This document shows, one piece after another, positions 41,297-51,200 of a stretch of DNA of 64,000 nt; positions within the stretch are counted from its first letter, which is position 1; each line of letters opens with the position of its first letter. The notes beneath the pieces are model-generated. The model did no database searches, was not told the origin of the DNA, and saw only the letters and a program-made list of their open reading frames with translations. Source of the stretch: Acidobacteriota bacterium (GTDB lineage: Bacteria > Acidobacteriota > JAAYUB01); assembly GCA_018001935.1 (NCBI GenBank), contig JAGNHB010000006.1, forward strand, positions 1 to 64,000, given 5' to 3'. The translations under genes and the position numbers were made by a program.

Positions 41297-42574
41297 ATGG
41301 ACATGTCCGGCAGAGACCCCGAGAAGGACGAGACGCGCAGCGGGCTGAACGCCCCCGCTCCCGGGACTTCCTCCGATGACGTGCTCGTGGTGACCGGCGA
41401 GGCGTCAGGGGACTGCTACGCCTCCCAGGTGGTGAAGGCGGCCCTCGCCGCGGCCGGTCCGGGGCGGACCGTCCGTTTCTTCGGCTCCGGCGGGGACGCC
41501 TTGAGGGCCTGCGGGGTCGATCTGCTCACCGACATCCACGAGCTGTCCGCCATCGGGCCCATCGAGGCCTTCAAGCTGGCGGGGAACTACTTCCGGCTCT
41601 TCTCGGGGATCCTCCGGGAAGTGAAGCGGCGGCGGACACGGGTCGCCCTCCTGGTGGACTTCCCCGATTTCAACCTGCCCCTCTCCGGCTTCCTCCGCCG
41701 GCGCGGGGTGCAGGTGCTCTACTACATCTCGCCCACCGTCTGGGCCTGGCGGCCGGGCCGGATCCGGGTCATCCGGCGAAACGTCTCGCGGCTCATGTGC
41801 ATCTTTCCCTTCGAGGAGAAGCTCTACCGGGACCGGGGTGTCGAGGTGGAGTACGTGGGGCACCCGCTCCTCTCCACCGTTTCGGACATCGAGCCCCGCG
41901 ACGATTTCCGGAGGCGGTACGCCCTGCCCGAGGGGGCCTGCCTCGTCAGCGTTCTCCCCGGGAGCCGCCGGAAGGAGGTCCAGCACATCCTCCCGATCCT
42001 GCTCGAGGCCCTGGAGCGGATCCGGGCGGAAATGCCGGACACCCTCTTCGTCATCCCGGCGGCTTCCGCCACGGTGCGGGCCGAAATCCAGGGGGTGATC
42101 TCGCGATGGTTCGACAGCGGTCCCCGGCACTTGCGCGAAGAAGACCTCCGGGTCATCGACGGGGACGCCACGAACTGCCTGGCGAACTCACACGCCGGGA
42201 TCGTCAAGTCGGGGACGTCCACCCTGCAGGCTGCCGTGGCGGGGACCCCCTTCATCATGGTCTACCGCACGACCCTCCCGACCTGGGTCCTCGGTCAGAT
42301 CATCCTGCGCAACAAGTACTTCTGCATCGTCAACCTGATCGCGGACCGCGAGATCGTGCCGGAGATCCTCCAGAAACGCCTGACGGGGGAGACCACCGCC
42401 CGGGCTTTCCTGGACGTGGTGCGCTCCGAGAGCCGTTACCGGAAAATGAAAGGCGAGCTGGAGGAGATCCGGGACACGCTCGGGAGCCGCAGGGCCCCGG
42501 AGAGCGTTGCCGCGCGGCTGCTGGAGGCCCTGGGCCGGGAACCGGCGGCCTCGGAAGGAGAAAGGAATGCGTAA
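41297..42574 (+). CDS. lpxB: Lipid-A-disaccharide synthase
   Basis: A 425-residue peripheral inner-membrane glycosyltransferase (GT19) that joins UDP-diacylglucosamine to lipid X, giving the lipid A disaccharide. The N-terminal VVTGEASGDCYASQVV and FFGSGGDALRACGVDL, the central LVDFPDFNLPLSGFLRRRGV, YYISPTVWAWRPGRI and YVGHPLLSTV, and the C-terminal VKSGTSTLQAAVAGTPFIMVYRT are family signatures. It has a 28-residue N-terminal extension compared with typical starts; ATG 41303 is also possible. It is the first gene of an envelope operon: the next gene starts 8 nt inside it. The presence of lpxB shows the organism has, or had, an LPS outer membrane. It should be regulated by the -10 at 41256. 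Confidence 0.95.
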   Translation: MDMSGRDPEKDETRSGLNAPAPGTSSDDVLVVTGEASGDCYASQVVKAALAAAGPGRTVRFFGSGGDALRACGVDLLTDIHELSAIGPIEAFKLAGNYFRLFSGILREVKRRRTRVALLVDFPDFNLPLSGFLRRRGVQVLYYISPTVWAWRPGRIRVIRRNVSRLMCIFPFEEKLYRDRGVEVEYVGHPLLSTVSDIEPRDDFRRRYALPEGACLVSVLPGSRRKEVQHILPILLEALERIRAEMPDTLFVIPAASATVRAEIQGVISRWFDSGPRHLREEDLRVIDGDATNCLANSHAGIVKSGTSTLQAAVAGTPFIMVYRTTLPTWVLGQIILRNKYFCIVNLIADREIVPEILQKRLTGETTARAFLDVVRSESRYRKMKGELEEIRDTLGSRRAPESVAARLLEALGREPAASEGERNA

Positions 42575-44618
42575 ACTGCTGCTGATCCTCGTGACGGGTT
42601 TCCTGTTCCCGGTGGTGCGGGCCGGCCTGCCTGATAAACTGCCCCGGTTGGATATGCTGTCCGTCAGCGTGGACGCGAAGCTGGCCCCGGCGGAGAGCCG
42701 GCTGGACGCCACTGCCGAGGTCCGCGTCCGCCTGGCCGACCGGACCAACTTCATCGGCCTGCGGCTCAACGGCAACCTGGAGGCCACGGAAGTGACCGAC
42801 GAACAGGGTGAGGCCCTGCGCTTCGTCCAGGAGTCGGGGGAGCCGGCCGGCCTGGTCGTCCACCTCGGGTCGCAGCGCGAGGCGTCCACGGAACTGGTCG
42901 TCCGGGTGGCCTACCACGGGGTGTTCGCCGTGTCCGAGTTCGATTTCAACCGGGCCGTGGGGAGTGACGCCTACTCCCTCGTCAGCCCCGACCTGGTGGA
43001 GCTTTACGCGTCCGCTTTCTGGTACCCCCGCTCTTCCGATATCCTCGACCGTTGCCGCTACGCGTTCCGGGTCACCCTGCCGCCGGGGCTGACGGTGTAC
43101 ACGGCGGGTGAACTCGCCGAGAAGACCGAAGAGGGCGGTGCCGCGGTCTTCTTGTACCGGACCGACGGCGAGACCCTGTCCCCCTCCCTGGTGGCGGGGC
43201 GGTTCCGGGTGGTGGAGAAGGAGACGGGAGGGGGGGAGCGCATCCGCTTCGCCCTGCGGAAGGACATTCCCGACGAAGGGGCCGCCCTGGACAAGTTCGT
43301 CGCGTGCGCCTCCTTCGTCGAGGAACGCTTCCCCCGCATTCCCTGGCCGGCGGGCCTCACCGTCGTCGAAGTGTCCAACGAGTGCCGCGAGACCTTCGGC
43401 ATGCCCGGCATTGTCTTCCTCCGGTCGCGGGAGTTCGCGGCCGCGGCAACGCACCTCCGGGAGGGGTACCGGCGTTTTGCCCAGCAGAAATGGCTTTTCC
43501 AGCTGCGTTATGTCTCGCTCGCGGACGCCTGGGTCCCCGAGGGCTTCTCCCGCCTGGCGGCGGCCTTCGGCATGGCCGGGAAGGACGGGGAGGAGGCCCT
43601 GGCCCGGGAGATGCGGGCCTGTGCCGTGGACGCCCTCAAGTTCGCCGATGCCGAAACGGTCCGGCGGGGGGTGCGCCTGGGCCCCGGGTCCGAGAAATAC
43701 CACTCCGTCGTGGTCTCCAAGGGCGCCTGGGTGCTCTACATGCTCCGGGGCATCCTGGGGGCGGCGGAGTTCGAGCGCCTGATGAAGACCGTCGCGGAAC
43801 ACGGCCTGAAGGAGCCCCTGGATTCGGGGGTCCTGCAACGCCTGGCGTCGGAGATCCATGGGAAGGACCTCGCCTGGTTCTTTCCCCAGTGGCTCGACAA
43901 CGTGAACCTGCCCCGGTTTTCCGTGGACTACCTGGTCTTCCGGAAGTCCGCCGGTGGCTACACGGCCGAGGGCAAGGTCGACCAGGAGGGGACCCTGTTC
44001 AGGATGCCCCTGGACCTGAGGGTCAACCTCAAGGACGGCTTCGAGCACCGGACCCTGGAGATGGCGGGGGACATGACCCGTTTCCGCTTCGACATCCAGG
44101 CCCGCCCCGTCAAGCTGGATCTGGACCCCGAGTACCGGATGCTCCACCGCAGCCGCGACCTCGAGGTGGAGGTCTTCATCGTCCGCGGGGAGGAAGCCTT
44201 CGAGAATGGCGATTACCTGGGCGCCGTCGACCACTTCCGCCGGGCCGTGGAACTGGAGAACCGGAACTCCCTCGCCTACTTCCGGATGGCCCTGGTCTTC
44301 TTCGCCCAGGGCAACTACAACACGGCGGTGGACACCTTCCGGGACGCCCTCAACGGGTCCGGGAAGCCCGAGTGGGTGTTGGCCCTGTGCTACTTGAACA
44401 TCGGCAAGTGCTACGACCTTCTGGGTCAGCGGGAGCGCGCCATCGCCGAGTACAACAAGGCCATCAACACCGCCGACGACTCCCGGGGCGCCGTCACCGA
44501 GGCCGGGAAGTTCATCAAGGAACCCTTCGCCACGGGCAAACCCGGCGAGTCCGCCCCCCCTCCCGAACCGCCGGCCGGCAGCGAAGCGAAAGGGAAAACG
44601 GACACAAGGGCTCAATGA
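42567..44618 (+). CDS. Exported M1-peptidase-like protein lacking the zinc motif, with TPR
   Basis: A 683-residue protein with a signal peptide (1-19). The body follows the layout of M1 (gluzincin) aminopeptidases: beta domain with AFWYPRSSDILDRCRYAFRV, then GMPGIVFLRS at the place of the substrate-binding loop and DAWVPEGFSRLAAAF at the place of the second zinc-Glu helix. The expected HExxH is replaced by LREGYRRFAQQKW, with no His pair, so it should not be a zinc peptidase. Residues about 555-660 are TPR-like (DYLGAVDHFRRAVELENRNS, then YNTAVDTFRDALNGS). It starts inside lpxB (8 nt overlap, AAGGAG at 42555). A scaffold or dead-enzyme binding role is possible. Confidence 0.7.
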   Translation: MRKLLLILVTGFLFPVVRAGLPDKLPRLDMLSVSVDAKLAPAESRLDATAEVRVRLADRTNFIGLRLNGNLEATEVTDEQGEALRFVQESGEPAGLVVHLGSQREASTELVVRVAYHGVFAVSEFDFNRAVGSDAYSLVSPDLVELYASAFWYPRSSDILDRCRYAFRVTLPPGLTVYTAGELAEKTEEGGAAVFLYRTDGETLSPSLVAGRFRVVEKETGGGERIRFALRKDIPDEGAALDKFVACASFVEERFPRIPWPAGLTVVEVSNECRETFGMPGIVFLRSREFAAAATHLREGYRRFAQQKWLFQLRYVSLADAWVPEGFSRLAAAFGMAGKDGEEALAREMRACAVDALKFADAETVRRGVRLGPGSEKYHSVVVSKGAWVLYMLRGILGAAEFERLMKTVAEHGLKEPLDSGVLQRLASEIHGKDLAWFFPQWLDNVNLPRFSVDYLVFRKSAGGYTAEGKVDQEGTLFRMPLDLRVNLKDGFEHRTLEMAGDMTRFRFDIQARPVKLDLDPEYRMLHRSRDLEVEVFIVRGEEAFENGDYLGAVDHFRRAVELENRNSLAYFRMALVFFAQGNYNTAVDTFRDALNGSGKPEWVLALCYLNIGKCYDLLGQRERAIAEYNKAINTADDSRGAVTEAGKFIKEPFATGKPGESAPPPEPPAGSEAKGKTDTRAQ

Positions 44619-44698
44619 AGATCGTCCGGCCCCGCTGAAATGAGTTCAAGGGGATATCTCTCGCTGTGCCCCTGTGTTGACAAGATCAACGACGCCTG

Positions 44699-45622
44699 GT
44701 GGAGACATGGAAGATGGTCGCACCTGAAAAACCGAGGACGAAGGCAAGCACGCGGGACGCGGAAAAACGCGCGGCCATGGCGCGGCTGCTGGTGTTGTCG
44801 GCGGCGGTCCTCTGTGCCTCCGGGTTGGCCCGGGCGGCGACGTTTTTCGCTTATACCGACCCCCAGCGGGTCTTCACGCTGGAGTTCGGCAAAGAGAACC
44901 GGGCGGTCCTCAACGTGCTCAACCTCACCGACTACGTCCAGATCCTCGAGGCGCAGGGAATCCTGGTGGTGGGGAAATCGGGCTCTGCCACCGTGGGACA
45001 GGTCTTCGCGGAGAAGGGGGAGGATGGGCAGGTCCGCTACTTCGCCTCCCGGATCCTCAAGGAGCGTTCCGTCACGGGCGTGGACCTCTGGGGGGCTTTC
45101 CGGGGCGGGGACGACGTCCTGAAGGTCTTCATCCAGATGGGCGGGCGGGTCTTCGAAATGGAGTCCCTCGCGGAGCCGGCCTTCGAAACCTTCCTCAACC
45201 GCCTCTCCGAGCTGGACCTCAAGGCCTCCGACGTGGCGACCGCCATGAAGAAGGGCGAAATCGGCGACCTGGGGACCTTCTATCCCTGGGAAGAGTCCGA
45301 GGAGTATCGGAAGGTGTTCGACGCGGCGGTCACCGACGACGGGGTCAACCCCACCAAGGTCATCCGCCGGACCCCCATCCTTCCCACTCCCGAGGCCGAA
45401 GCCGCCGGGTACGCGGGCAAGGTGTCCGTCAAGGTCGTCATCGACCGCGCCGGGAACGTCGTCTCGGTGAAGTTCGACACGACCCCGCCCCACGGGATGG
45501 GGCGCCGGATCGAGGAGACGATCCGGAACGGGTGGCGCTTCCTGCCCGCCACCTCCGGGGGGGAGGTGGTCCCCTCCGAGGCGAAGATCACCCTCGAATT
45601 CGGGCCGCGGCATGGGGCTTGA
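44699..45622 (+). CDS. Exported protein with TonB C-terminal-like domain
   Basis: A 307-residue protein. The N-terminus has a charged stretch, then a hydrophobic export segment (about 27-46, ending in Ala-Arg-Ala). Residues 50-210 are of unknown type. The last 80 residues ([21 protein letters not shown], then [24 protein letters not shown]) match the TonB_C/energy-transducer beta fold. There is no ExbB/ExbD partner nearby and no Pro-rich span, so this is not a standard TonB. The start could be 44699, 44714 or 44777. A consensus-like TTGACA at 44677 has no -10. Its last 11 nt overlap the next gene. Confidence 0.6.
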   Translation: METWKMVAPEKPRTKASTRDAEKRAAMARLLVLSAAVLCASGLARAATFFAYTDPQRVFTLEFGKENRAVLNVLNLTDYVQILEAQGILVVGKSGSATVGQVFAEKGEDGQVRYFASRILKERSVTGVDLWGAFRGGDDVLKVFIQMGGRVFEMESLAEPAFETFLNRLSELDLKASDVATAMKKGEIGDLGTFYPWEESEEYRKVFDAAVTDDGVNPTKVIRRTPILPTPEAEAAGYAGKVSVKVVIDRAGNVVSVKFDTTPPHGMGRRIEETIRNGWRFLPATSGGEVVPSEAKITLEFGPRHGA

Positions 45623-46082
45623 GAAACTGAAACACGGCGGGGACCTGGACCGGGCGGTGGCGGCGCTGCGTGCGGCCGGTCGGACGGTGGTCTTCACCAA
45701 CGGCTGCTTCGACCTCCTCCACCCGGGGCACATTCGCTACCTTCGGGCCGCCCGCCGACTGGGGGGAGCCCTGCTGGTGGCCGTCAACACCGACGCCTCC
45801 ATCCGCCGGCTCAAGGGGCCCAGCCGGCCGGTCCAGCCGGAGGGGGACCGCGCCGAGATCCTCTGCGCCCTGGAGATGGTGGACCTGGTGACCCTCTTCG
45901 ACGAGGACACCCCCCTGGACCTGATCCGCCGCCTGCTCCCCGACGTCCTGGCCAAGGGCGGCGACTGGCCGGTGGAGCGGATCGTGGGCCACGCGGAGGT
46001 CCTCGCGAACGGCGGGAGGGTCTTCTCACTCCCCTTCGAGGAGGGCTTCTCATCCAGTTCGCTCATCGATGGGGCCCGGTAG
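45612..46082 (+). CDS. rfaE2: D-glycero-beta-D-manno-heptose 1-phosphate adenylyltransferase
   Basis: A 156-residue nucleotidyltransferase that makes ADP-heptose for the LPS inner core. It equals the C-terminal half of the fused Hld[18 protein letters not shown] is the ATP-binding HxGH signature, followed by [21 protein letters not shown] and the family end [14 protein letters not shown] separate kinase domain (HldE N-half) is not in this window, so the pathway must be split over the genome. The ATG overlaps the previous gene by 11 nt. It belongs with lpxB in the envelope block. Confidence 0.93.
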   Translation: MGLEKLKHGGDLDRAVAALRAAGRTVVFTNGCFDLLHPGHIRYLRAARRLGGALLVAVNTDASIRRLKGPSRPVQPEGDRAEILCALEMVDLVTLFDEDTPLDLIRRLLPDVLAKGGDWPVERIVGHAEVLANGGRVFSLPFEEGFSSSSLIDGAR

Positions 46083-46147
46083 CCTTTCCCCAGGGTGTCG
46101 GGTCCCCGTCGAGACCCTTTAAGAGGCTTTTGGCCAAGGCGGTCTTC

Positions 46148-46218
46148 CTTTGCGGGCTTTGCGCCTTGGCGAGGGCCGGTCCGGATCTTGACCTCGCAAA
46201 GGCACAAAGCTCGCAAAG
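46148..46218. repeat. 27-nt CGCAAAG inverted repeat
   Basis: 46148-46174 (CTTTGCGGGCTTTGCGCC...) pairs with 46192-46218 (CCTCGCAAAGGCACAAAG...) at 24 of 27 positions around a 17-nt spacer. It is the same family as 38515-38611. It lies just before the next coding start. Confidence 0.9.
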
Positions 46219-46236
46219 AAAATCGGATAGCCAGGG

Positions 46237-48087
46237 ATGCGTCCAAAAGGAAATACCGATTTGACGAAAGAACCGAAAGGCAGGAAAGCGGATACGGCGA
46301 CCCCCGCCGACGGCGAGGGGACTCAAGTGCCGGCCCGGTGCACCGTGGTCGGGTTGCCTGGCGAGCCACCGGCCGCCGCTCCTGAATATAGCCCGTCGCG
46401 CCGAGCTGCCCGGGCGCCGGTTCATCCCCCGATGGCCGTTCTTCTCGCGCTCGTGATGGTCGCCGTCGGGCTGGTGTCCATGCTGGCGGTCTCCCGCCGG
46501 AATGCACCGGTCTGGGACGAGGTGCACTTCTACGGCATCGGGTACTACTACCTGAAGACCCACCAGTTCAACATCCCGGGTGCGGGGATTCACCCCCCGG
46601 CGAGCTACTACCTCAACTCCGTGGGCCTCCTGGGCCGGGACATCCCCCTGCGGGTCTTCGACCCTCTCCCGCCCGGGGAGCAGGTGGTCCGGAACCTGGG
46701 GGCGCCGGACCCCGACCGGGGCAACCGGCTGCTTGCCGGTCTCGGCTTCGAGCCCTTCTTCGTGGGGCGGGTCCCCTTCATCCTGGCCTGGGCCGGTCTC
46801 GGCGTCCTGGTCTTCCTGTGGTCGCGGCAGGCGTTCGGCCCCGCAGACGGGCTCCTCTCCCTGGCCCTCTATCTCCTCTGCCCGAACCTGGCGGCCCACG
46901 GCCACCTCATGACCACGGACTTCCTCGTGAGCGCCCTGATCTTCGCGTCTCTCTTCCTCCTGGCACAGTGCCTGCTCCGGCCCGGGACAGGGGTCCTCGT
47001 CGGCCTCCTGGCCTGCCTGTCCCTGGCGCCGGCCGTCAAGCTGACGGGGTTGATGGCGCTGCCGCTCCTGGCCCTGTCCATCGGGATCTTTAGCGTCTTC
47101 GGGAAGGAACTGAAGGTCCACGTGCCCTTCCGTGGGACGCGCGCGGTGGGGAGGCCGGCCTTTCTCCTGTACTGGGCGTGCTTCGGGGTCGTGGCGGCCG
47201 CGGCCCTCTACCTGGTCTTCGTGGCCCTGTACCTGGGGGACTTCTCGCTCCGTGCCCTGCGCGTGAACGTCGAACTCGTCGCCCTCTGCCGGGAGCGGGG
47301 CCACGCGGTCCTGCTGGACGGGGAGATTTCCCGGCACGGCTTCGCCCGGTTCTACCTCCTGGCGATTCTGTACAAGACCCCGACGGCCGCGTTGGTCGCC
47401 TGGATGCTGTCGATGGTGCTCCCCCGCCGCGGCCGCCGGTGCGCGTGGGCCGTGCCGGTGGGCTTGGCGCTGGGGTTCGGGCTGCTGGTCTCCTTCTCCG
47501 GGTACACCCTCGGCTTGCGCTACGCCCTCGTCGTGTTCCCGCTCCTGTACGTCGCGGCGGGGCGGTTCCTCCTGGAGGTGGGCCGGGCGTCCCGGGAAGC
47601 CCGGCTCCGGGCCGGCCTGGCCTTTCTCCTGGTCCTGGCCTGCCTGGCGGAGCACGTGCAGGTCTGGCCTTTCCCCCGGTCCTACATGAACCCGCTCCTG
47701 GTGCGGGGGCCCAAGTGCGAAACCCTCGCCGACACCGACCTCGACTGGGGCGAGGGCCTCTTTGCACTCCGGGACTTCATGCGGGAGAAAGGGATCGCGG
47801 CCGTCCCCCTCAGCTACAACGGATCGGTCTGGCCGGAGATCGCCGGGGTGAAGACCAGTTGGTACGAAAACCCCCTGATCCCCTACCGGGACCTGCGGCC
47901 GTTCCCGCGCCACGGGCTCTTCGTCATCAGCGCCACCAACCTCGGCGGCCTCTACTTCGACCAGGACAAGTACGCCTGGCTGCGGCGGGAAACGCCGCTG
48001 CGCGTCCTGGGCGGCGCCCTTCACGTCTACGACCTCGACCGGCTCCCCCGGTTCCTGGACGGGACACCCCGGCCGCGGCTGCCTTGA
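46237..48087 (+). CDS. GT-C glycosyltransferase (PMT/GT39-like membrane protein)
   Basis: A 616-residue polytopic membrane protein of the GT-C type. After a hydrophilic N-terminus (to about 65) come TM1 (66-85) and the extracytoplasmic loop with the WDE motif (D94, E95), the usual catalytic acid site of mannosyl/arabinosyl transferases using a lipid-linked sugar. About nine further hydrophobic segments follow. A final soluble part (about 505-616) has LADTDLDWGEGLFALRDFM, seen in PMT-like proteins of unknown specificity. The start is uncertain: 46237 uses a repeat-derived leader, and ATG 46432 at residue 66 is the alternative. Operon position suggests cell-envelope glycan work. Confidence 0.8.
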   Translation: MRPKGNTDLTKEPKGRKADTATPADGEGTQVPARCTVVGLPGEPPAAAPEYSPSRRAARAPVHPPMAVLLALVMVAVGLVSMLAVSRRNAPVWDEVHFYGIGYYYLKTHQFNIPGAGIHPPASYYLNSVGLLGRDIPLRVFDPLPPGEQVVRNLGAPDPDRGNRLLAGLGFEPFFVGRVPFILAWAGLGVLVFLWSRQAFGPADGLLSLALYLLCPNLAAHGHLMTTDFLVSALIFASLFLLAQCLLRPGTGVLVGLLACLSLAPAVKLTGLMALPLLALSIGIFSVFGKELKVHVPFRGTRAVGRPAFLLYWACFGVVAAAALYLVFVALYLGDFSLRALRVNVELVALCRERGHAVLLDGEISRHGFARFYLLAILYKTPTAALVAWMLSMVLPRRGRRCAWAVPVGLALGFGLLVSFSGYTLGLRYALVVFPLLYVAAGRFLLEVGRASREARLRAGLAFLLVLACLAEHVQVWPFPRSYMNPLLVRGPKCETLADTDLDWGEGLFALRDFMREKGIAAVPLSYNGSVWPEIAGVKTSWYENPLIPYRDLRPFPRHGLFVISATNLGGLYFDQDKYAWLRRETPLRVLGGALHVYDLDRLPRFLDGTPRPRLP

Positions 48088-48117
48088 AACCCGCGGCGCC
48101 CCCGCGGGTTCAATTTA
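48088..48117 (+). terminator. Hairpin after the GT-C gene
   Basis: AACCCGCGG (48088-48096) pairs with CCGCGGGTT (48102-48110) around a 5-nt loop, directly after the TGA, followed by CAATTT. It is a likely intrinsic terminator with a weak T-tract. Confidence 0.6.
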
Positions 48118-48236
48118 CGGGAGAGTTCCGTTTTTTTTCGCAACCCTCCCGTGGTTGGGACCGTCTGATATTCAGAGGCCATCGTGTATGGTCCGGGCAT
48201 AGGAATAACCCCAATCGGGATGAATACGGAGGGATC

Positions 48237-51200
48237 ATGAGGAAACACGTCACGCGCGCCCTCGGGTTGCTGCTGTTCCTGTTCGGCCTGGCCGGTTCGG
48301 CCCCGGCGCTCCGGGCCGAAACCGTCATCTGGGTGGACCGCAACGACGACCTGAGCACCGGCTCGGGGCTCACGCTCCGGAAGGCCATCGAAGAGGCGAA
48401 CCGGGCGCCTTCCGGCGACCTCGTGCGAATTCGCTTCAAGGCCGAGAACGCTTATTCGAGTTACCGGTTCACCCTGGGGAGCCCGCTTCCCGCCCTGGTC
48501 CACCGGAACGTCATCCTCGACGGCCAGTTCGACGACGGGAGCGGTCGCAAGGCCTGCATCCGCATCCCGGACGGCGCCGTGAACACCGGGCAGGCGATAC
48601 TCCCCGTCCTCTCGGGGGGGAACGTCCTCCAGAACCTGATCATCGGGGGCGGGCGCGGCACGGCCATCCTCTTCTCGGGGTCCGCGGCGACCCTCAACCG
48701 TGTCTACCGGTGCGCCCTGGGTTACGACCCCCAGGACGAGGACAGCCCGTACGACGGGATGCGCCTGTACTACGGCATCGTGCTCAAGGACGGCGCCCAC
48801 GACAACGTCGTCGGCGGGCCCGCTGCGGACGATGTTGTCCTCGGCAACCGGATCACTAACTGCAGCAAGGCCGGGATCTTCATCCTCGGGGAGACGACCA
48901 GCCAGAACGTCGTCCAGGGGAACGAGATCGGCAGTTTCACCGAGTCGAGCCTCTACGGCAACCGGGTGGGCGTCCACATCCAGGACGGCTGCCGGAACGT
49001 GGTGGGCGGGGACCACGTCTCCAAGGGCAATGCCATCACCCTGAACCAGTTCAACGGCATCCTGCTGGAGGGCCCCAACGCCGTCCAGAACTACTTCGGC
49101 CGGAACTCCATGTGGGACAACGGCCTCCTCGGCATCGACATCAGCCGCTCCCACGTGGGCGACGGGCCGAACCGGGCCTTCATCCCGGAGATGCGCCAGG
49201 GACCCAACTACTGGATCACCGCGCCGATCATCGACTCCTACTACTGCGTGACCACCATCGACCCTGAGAATCCCTTCTACTTCTATATTTCCGGTCGTGC
49301 CGTCCCGAACTCCAAGATCGAGATCTACGAGGCCGATCTGCATGTGAGCGGTTTCGGCGAGGGGAAGACCTTCCTGTCGGAGGCCGTGGTCGATGCCGAG
49401 GGGGCCTTCTTCACCGGCTTCTACGCAACCCCGAACCGATTCATCACCCTGCTGGGCAACTACCTCGGCAACAGCTCGGAGTTCTCCCAGTCCCTCCAGT
49501 TGATTCAGTCCTCGCCGACCATCCCGGTCCGGATGATCCAGTCGTGGCAATCCTTCTTCCTGATTCCGAAAGGCTTCACCCGGCAGTGCGGCTTCACGCT
49601 GTCCTCCCCGGTCGCCCTGGGCAACTCCCAGACGGTGAACCTCACCATGCTCGATTCGAAAATCGCCGAGGCGCCGTCCGCGGTGCCGGTCATGGCGGGG
49701 CGCAACTTCGGGACCTTCAGCGTCACCGGCCTGGACGGGGGCTGGACCGAGTTGATCATGCGCCAACCCCTGAACGAAGGGGGGACCTTCTGCGGGGTCA
49801 CCGTCCTCTGCGACGAGGCGGAGCCCATCAACCTGGATGCCGGCCCCTTCGACCAGGTGCGGTCCCTCAACGGGAGGATCTTCTACCGGTTCTTCCGCTT
49901 CACCGCGAACGCCGGTGACGTGATCAGCGCCCTGGCCGAGCCCAACGGGGCCTCCCCCATCGACCCGGTCGTGGTGATCTTCGGCGGGCACACCCAGAAC
50001 CTGGCTTTCAACAACGACTTCTCCGGGGAAATCAACTCCTTCGCCCAGACCACGATCCCCGAGGACGGGACGTACTTCGTCGGGGTGGGGGACCTCTACC
50101 GCTACCAGGGGGATGTGCTGTCCTTCCGGGTGAAGATCTCGAAGAACCCGGGCGAACTCGACATGAACACCTCGTTCGAGACCCAGCAGGCGTTTTCCAC
50201 GGACGCGGCCCCCGGGCGGCTGGCCCTGGGCGACCTGAACAACGACGGGTACGACGACGCCGTGGTGGCCCTCCCCGGCCCGAAGAAGCTGCAGGTCTGC
50301 CTCAAGGACCCCCGGCCGGACGCCCGCTTCAAGGACCCCGTCTACATCGGCCTGGCGTTCACGCCCGGGGCGGTGAACATCAGCGACCTCGACGGCAACG
50401 GGTGGAAGGACATCGTGGTGGCCGGCCTGGGGAGCGGCGGGGTGACCGTCATCTACAACAACGGCCAGTTTGCCGCCAAGGGCCCCTTGAAAGAGGCGTC
50501 TCTCGACGCGATGCGGCGGTCCTTCGTTTCGGCGGCCGGAGGGGACGTCGGGGCCAACTTCGACGCCAACGCGGACGGCTACCCCGACTACGCCCTCCTC
50601 GACTCGGGGACGGGCCAGCTCCAGGTCTTCCTCAACGACACGCACGGAAACCTGGCGGCGGGCCAGTCCTTCCTGGCCGGGCTCAAACCGCTTTCCATCG
50701 CGGTCGATGACCTGGACCTGGACGGGAAGACCGACCTGGCCATCGCCGACAACACGTCCAACGCCATCAACCTCTTCGGCGGGAAGGGCGACGGCACCTT
50801 CCAGGGCAGGGGCTCCCTGGGCGGCTTCTCGGCCCCCGTGGACGTCAAGAGCACCGACCTGGACAACGACGGCATCCCGGACCTGGCAGCGGTCAGCGAG
50901 ACCAGCGGCGGGTTGCGGACCTTCCGAGGGACGGGGTCGTTCAACTACCAGGCCTACCAGGACCTCGCGTCCGGCACCAAGCCCAATTCCCTGGCCATCA
51001 GCGACATCAACGGGGACGGCATGGAGGACGCCGCCGTCTCCTGCTCGGTCTCGAACGACATCTACATCTACCAGGGCGGCTCGCTCGGGCTGCTCATCCC
51101 CATCGCCCGGCTGACCCAGTCCGGGGAGATCGTCCAGCTCTACTGGTACTCCTTCGGCATCGCCGGTTCCTACATCGGCGTGGCGCCGGACGAGCAGTTC

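Noticed and set aside
44677-44705. Promoter from the perfect TTGACA at 44677
   Set aside because: There is no -10 at a workable distance; the place where it should be lies in the next coding start.
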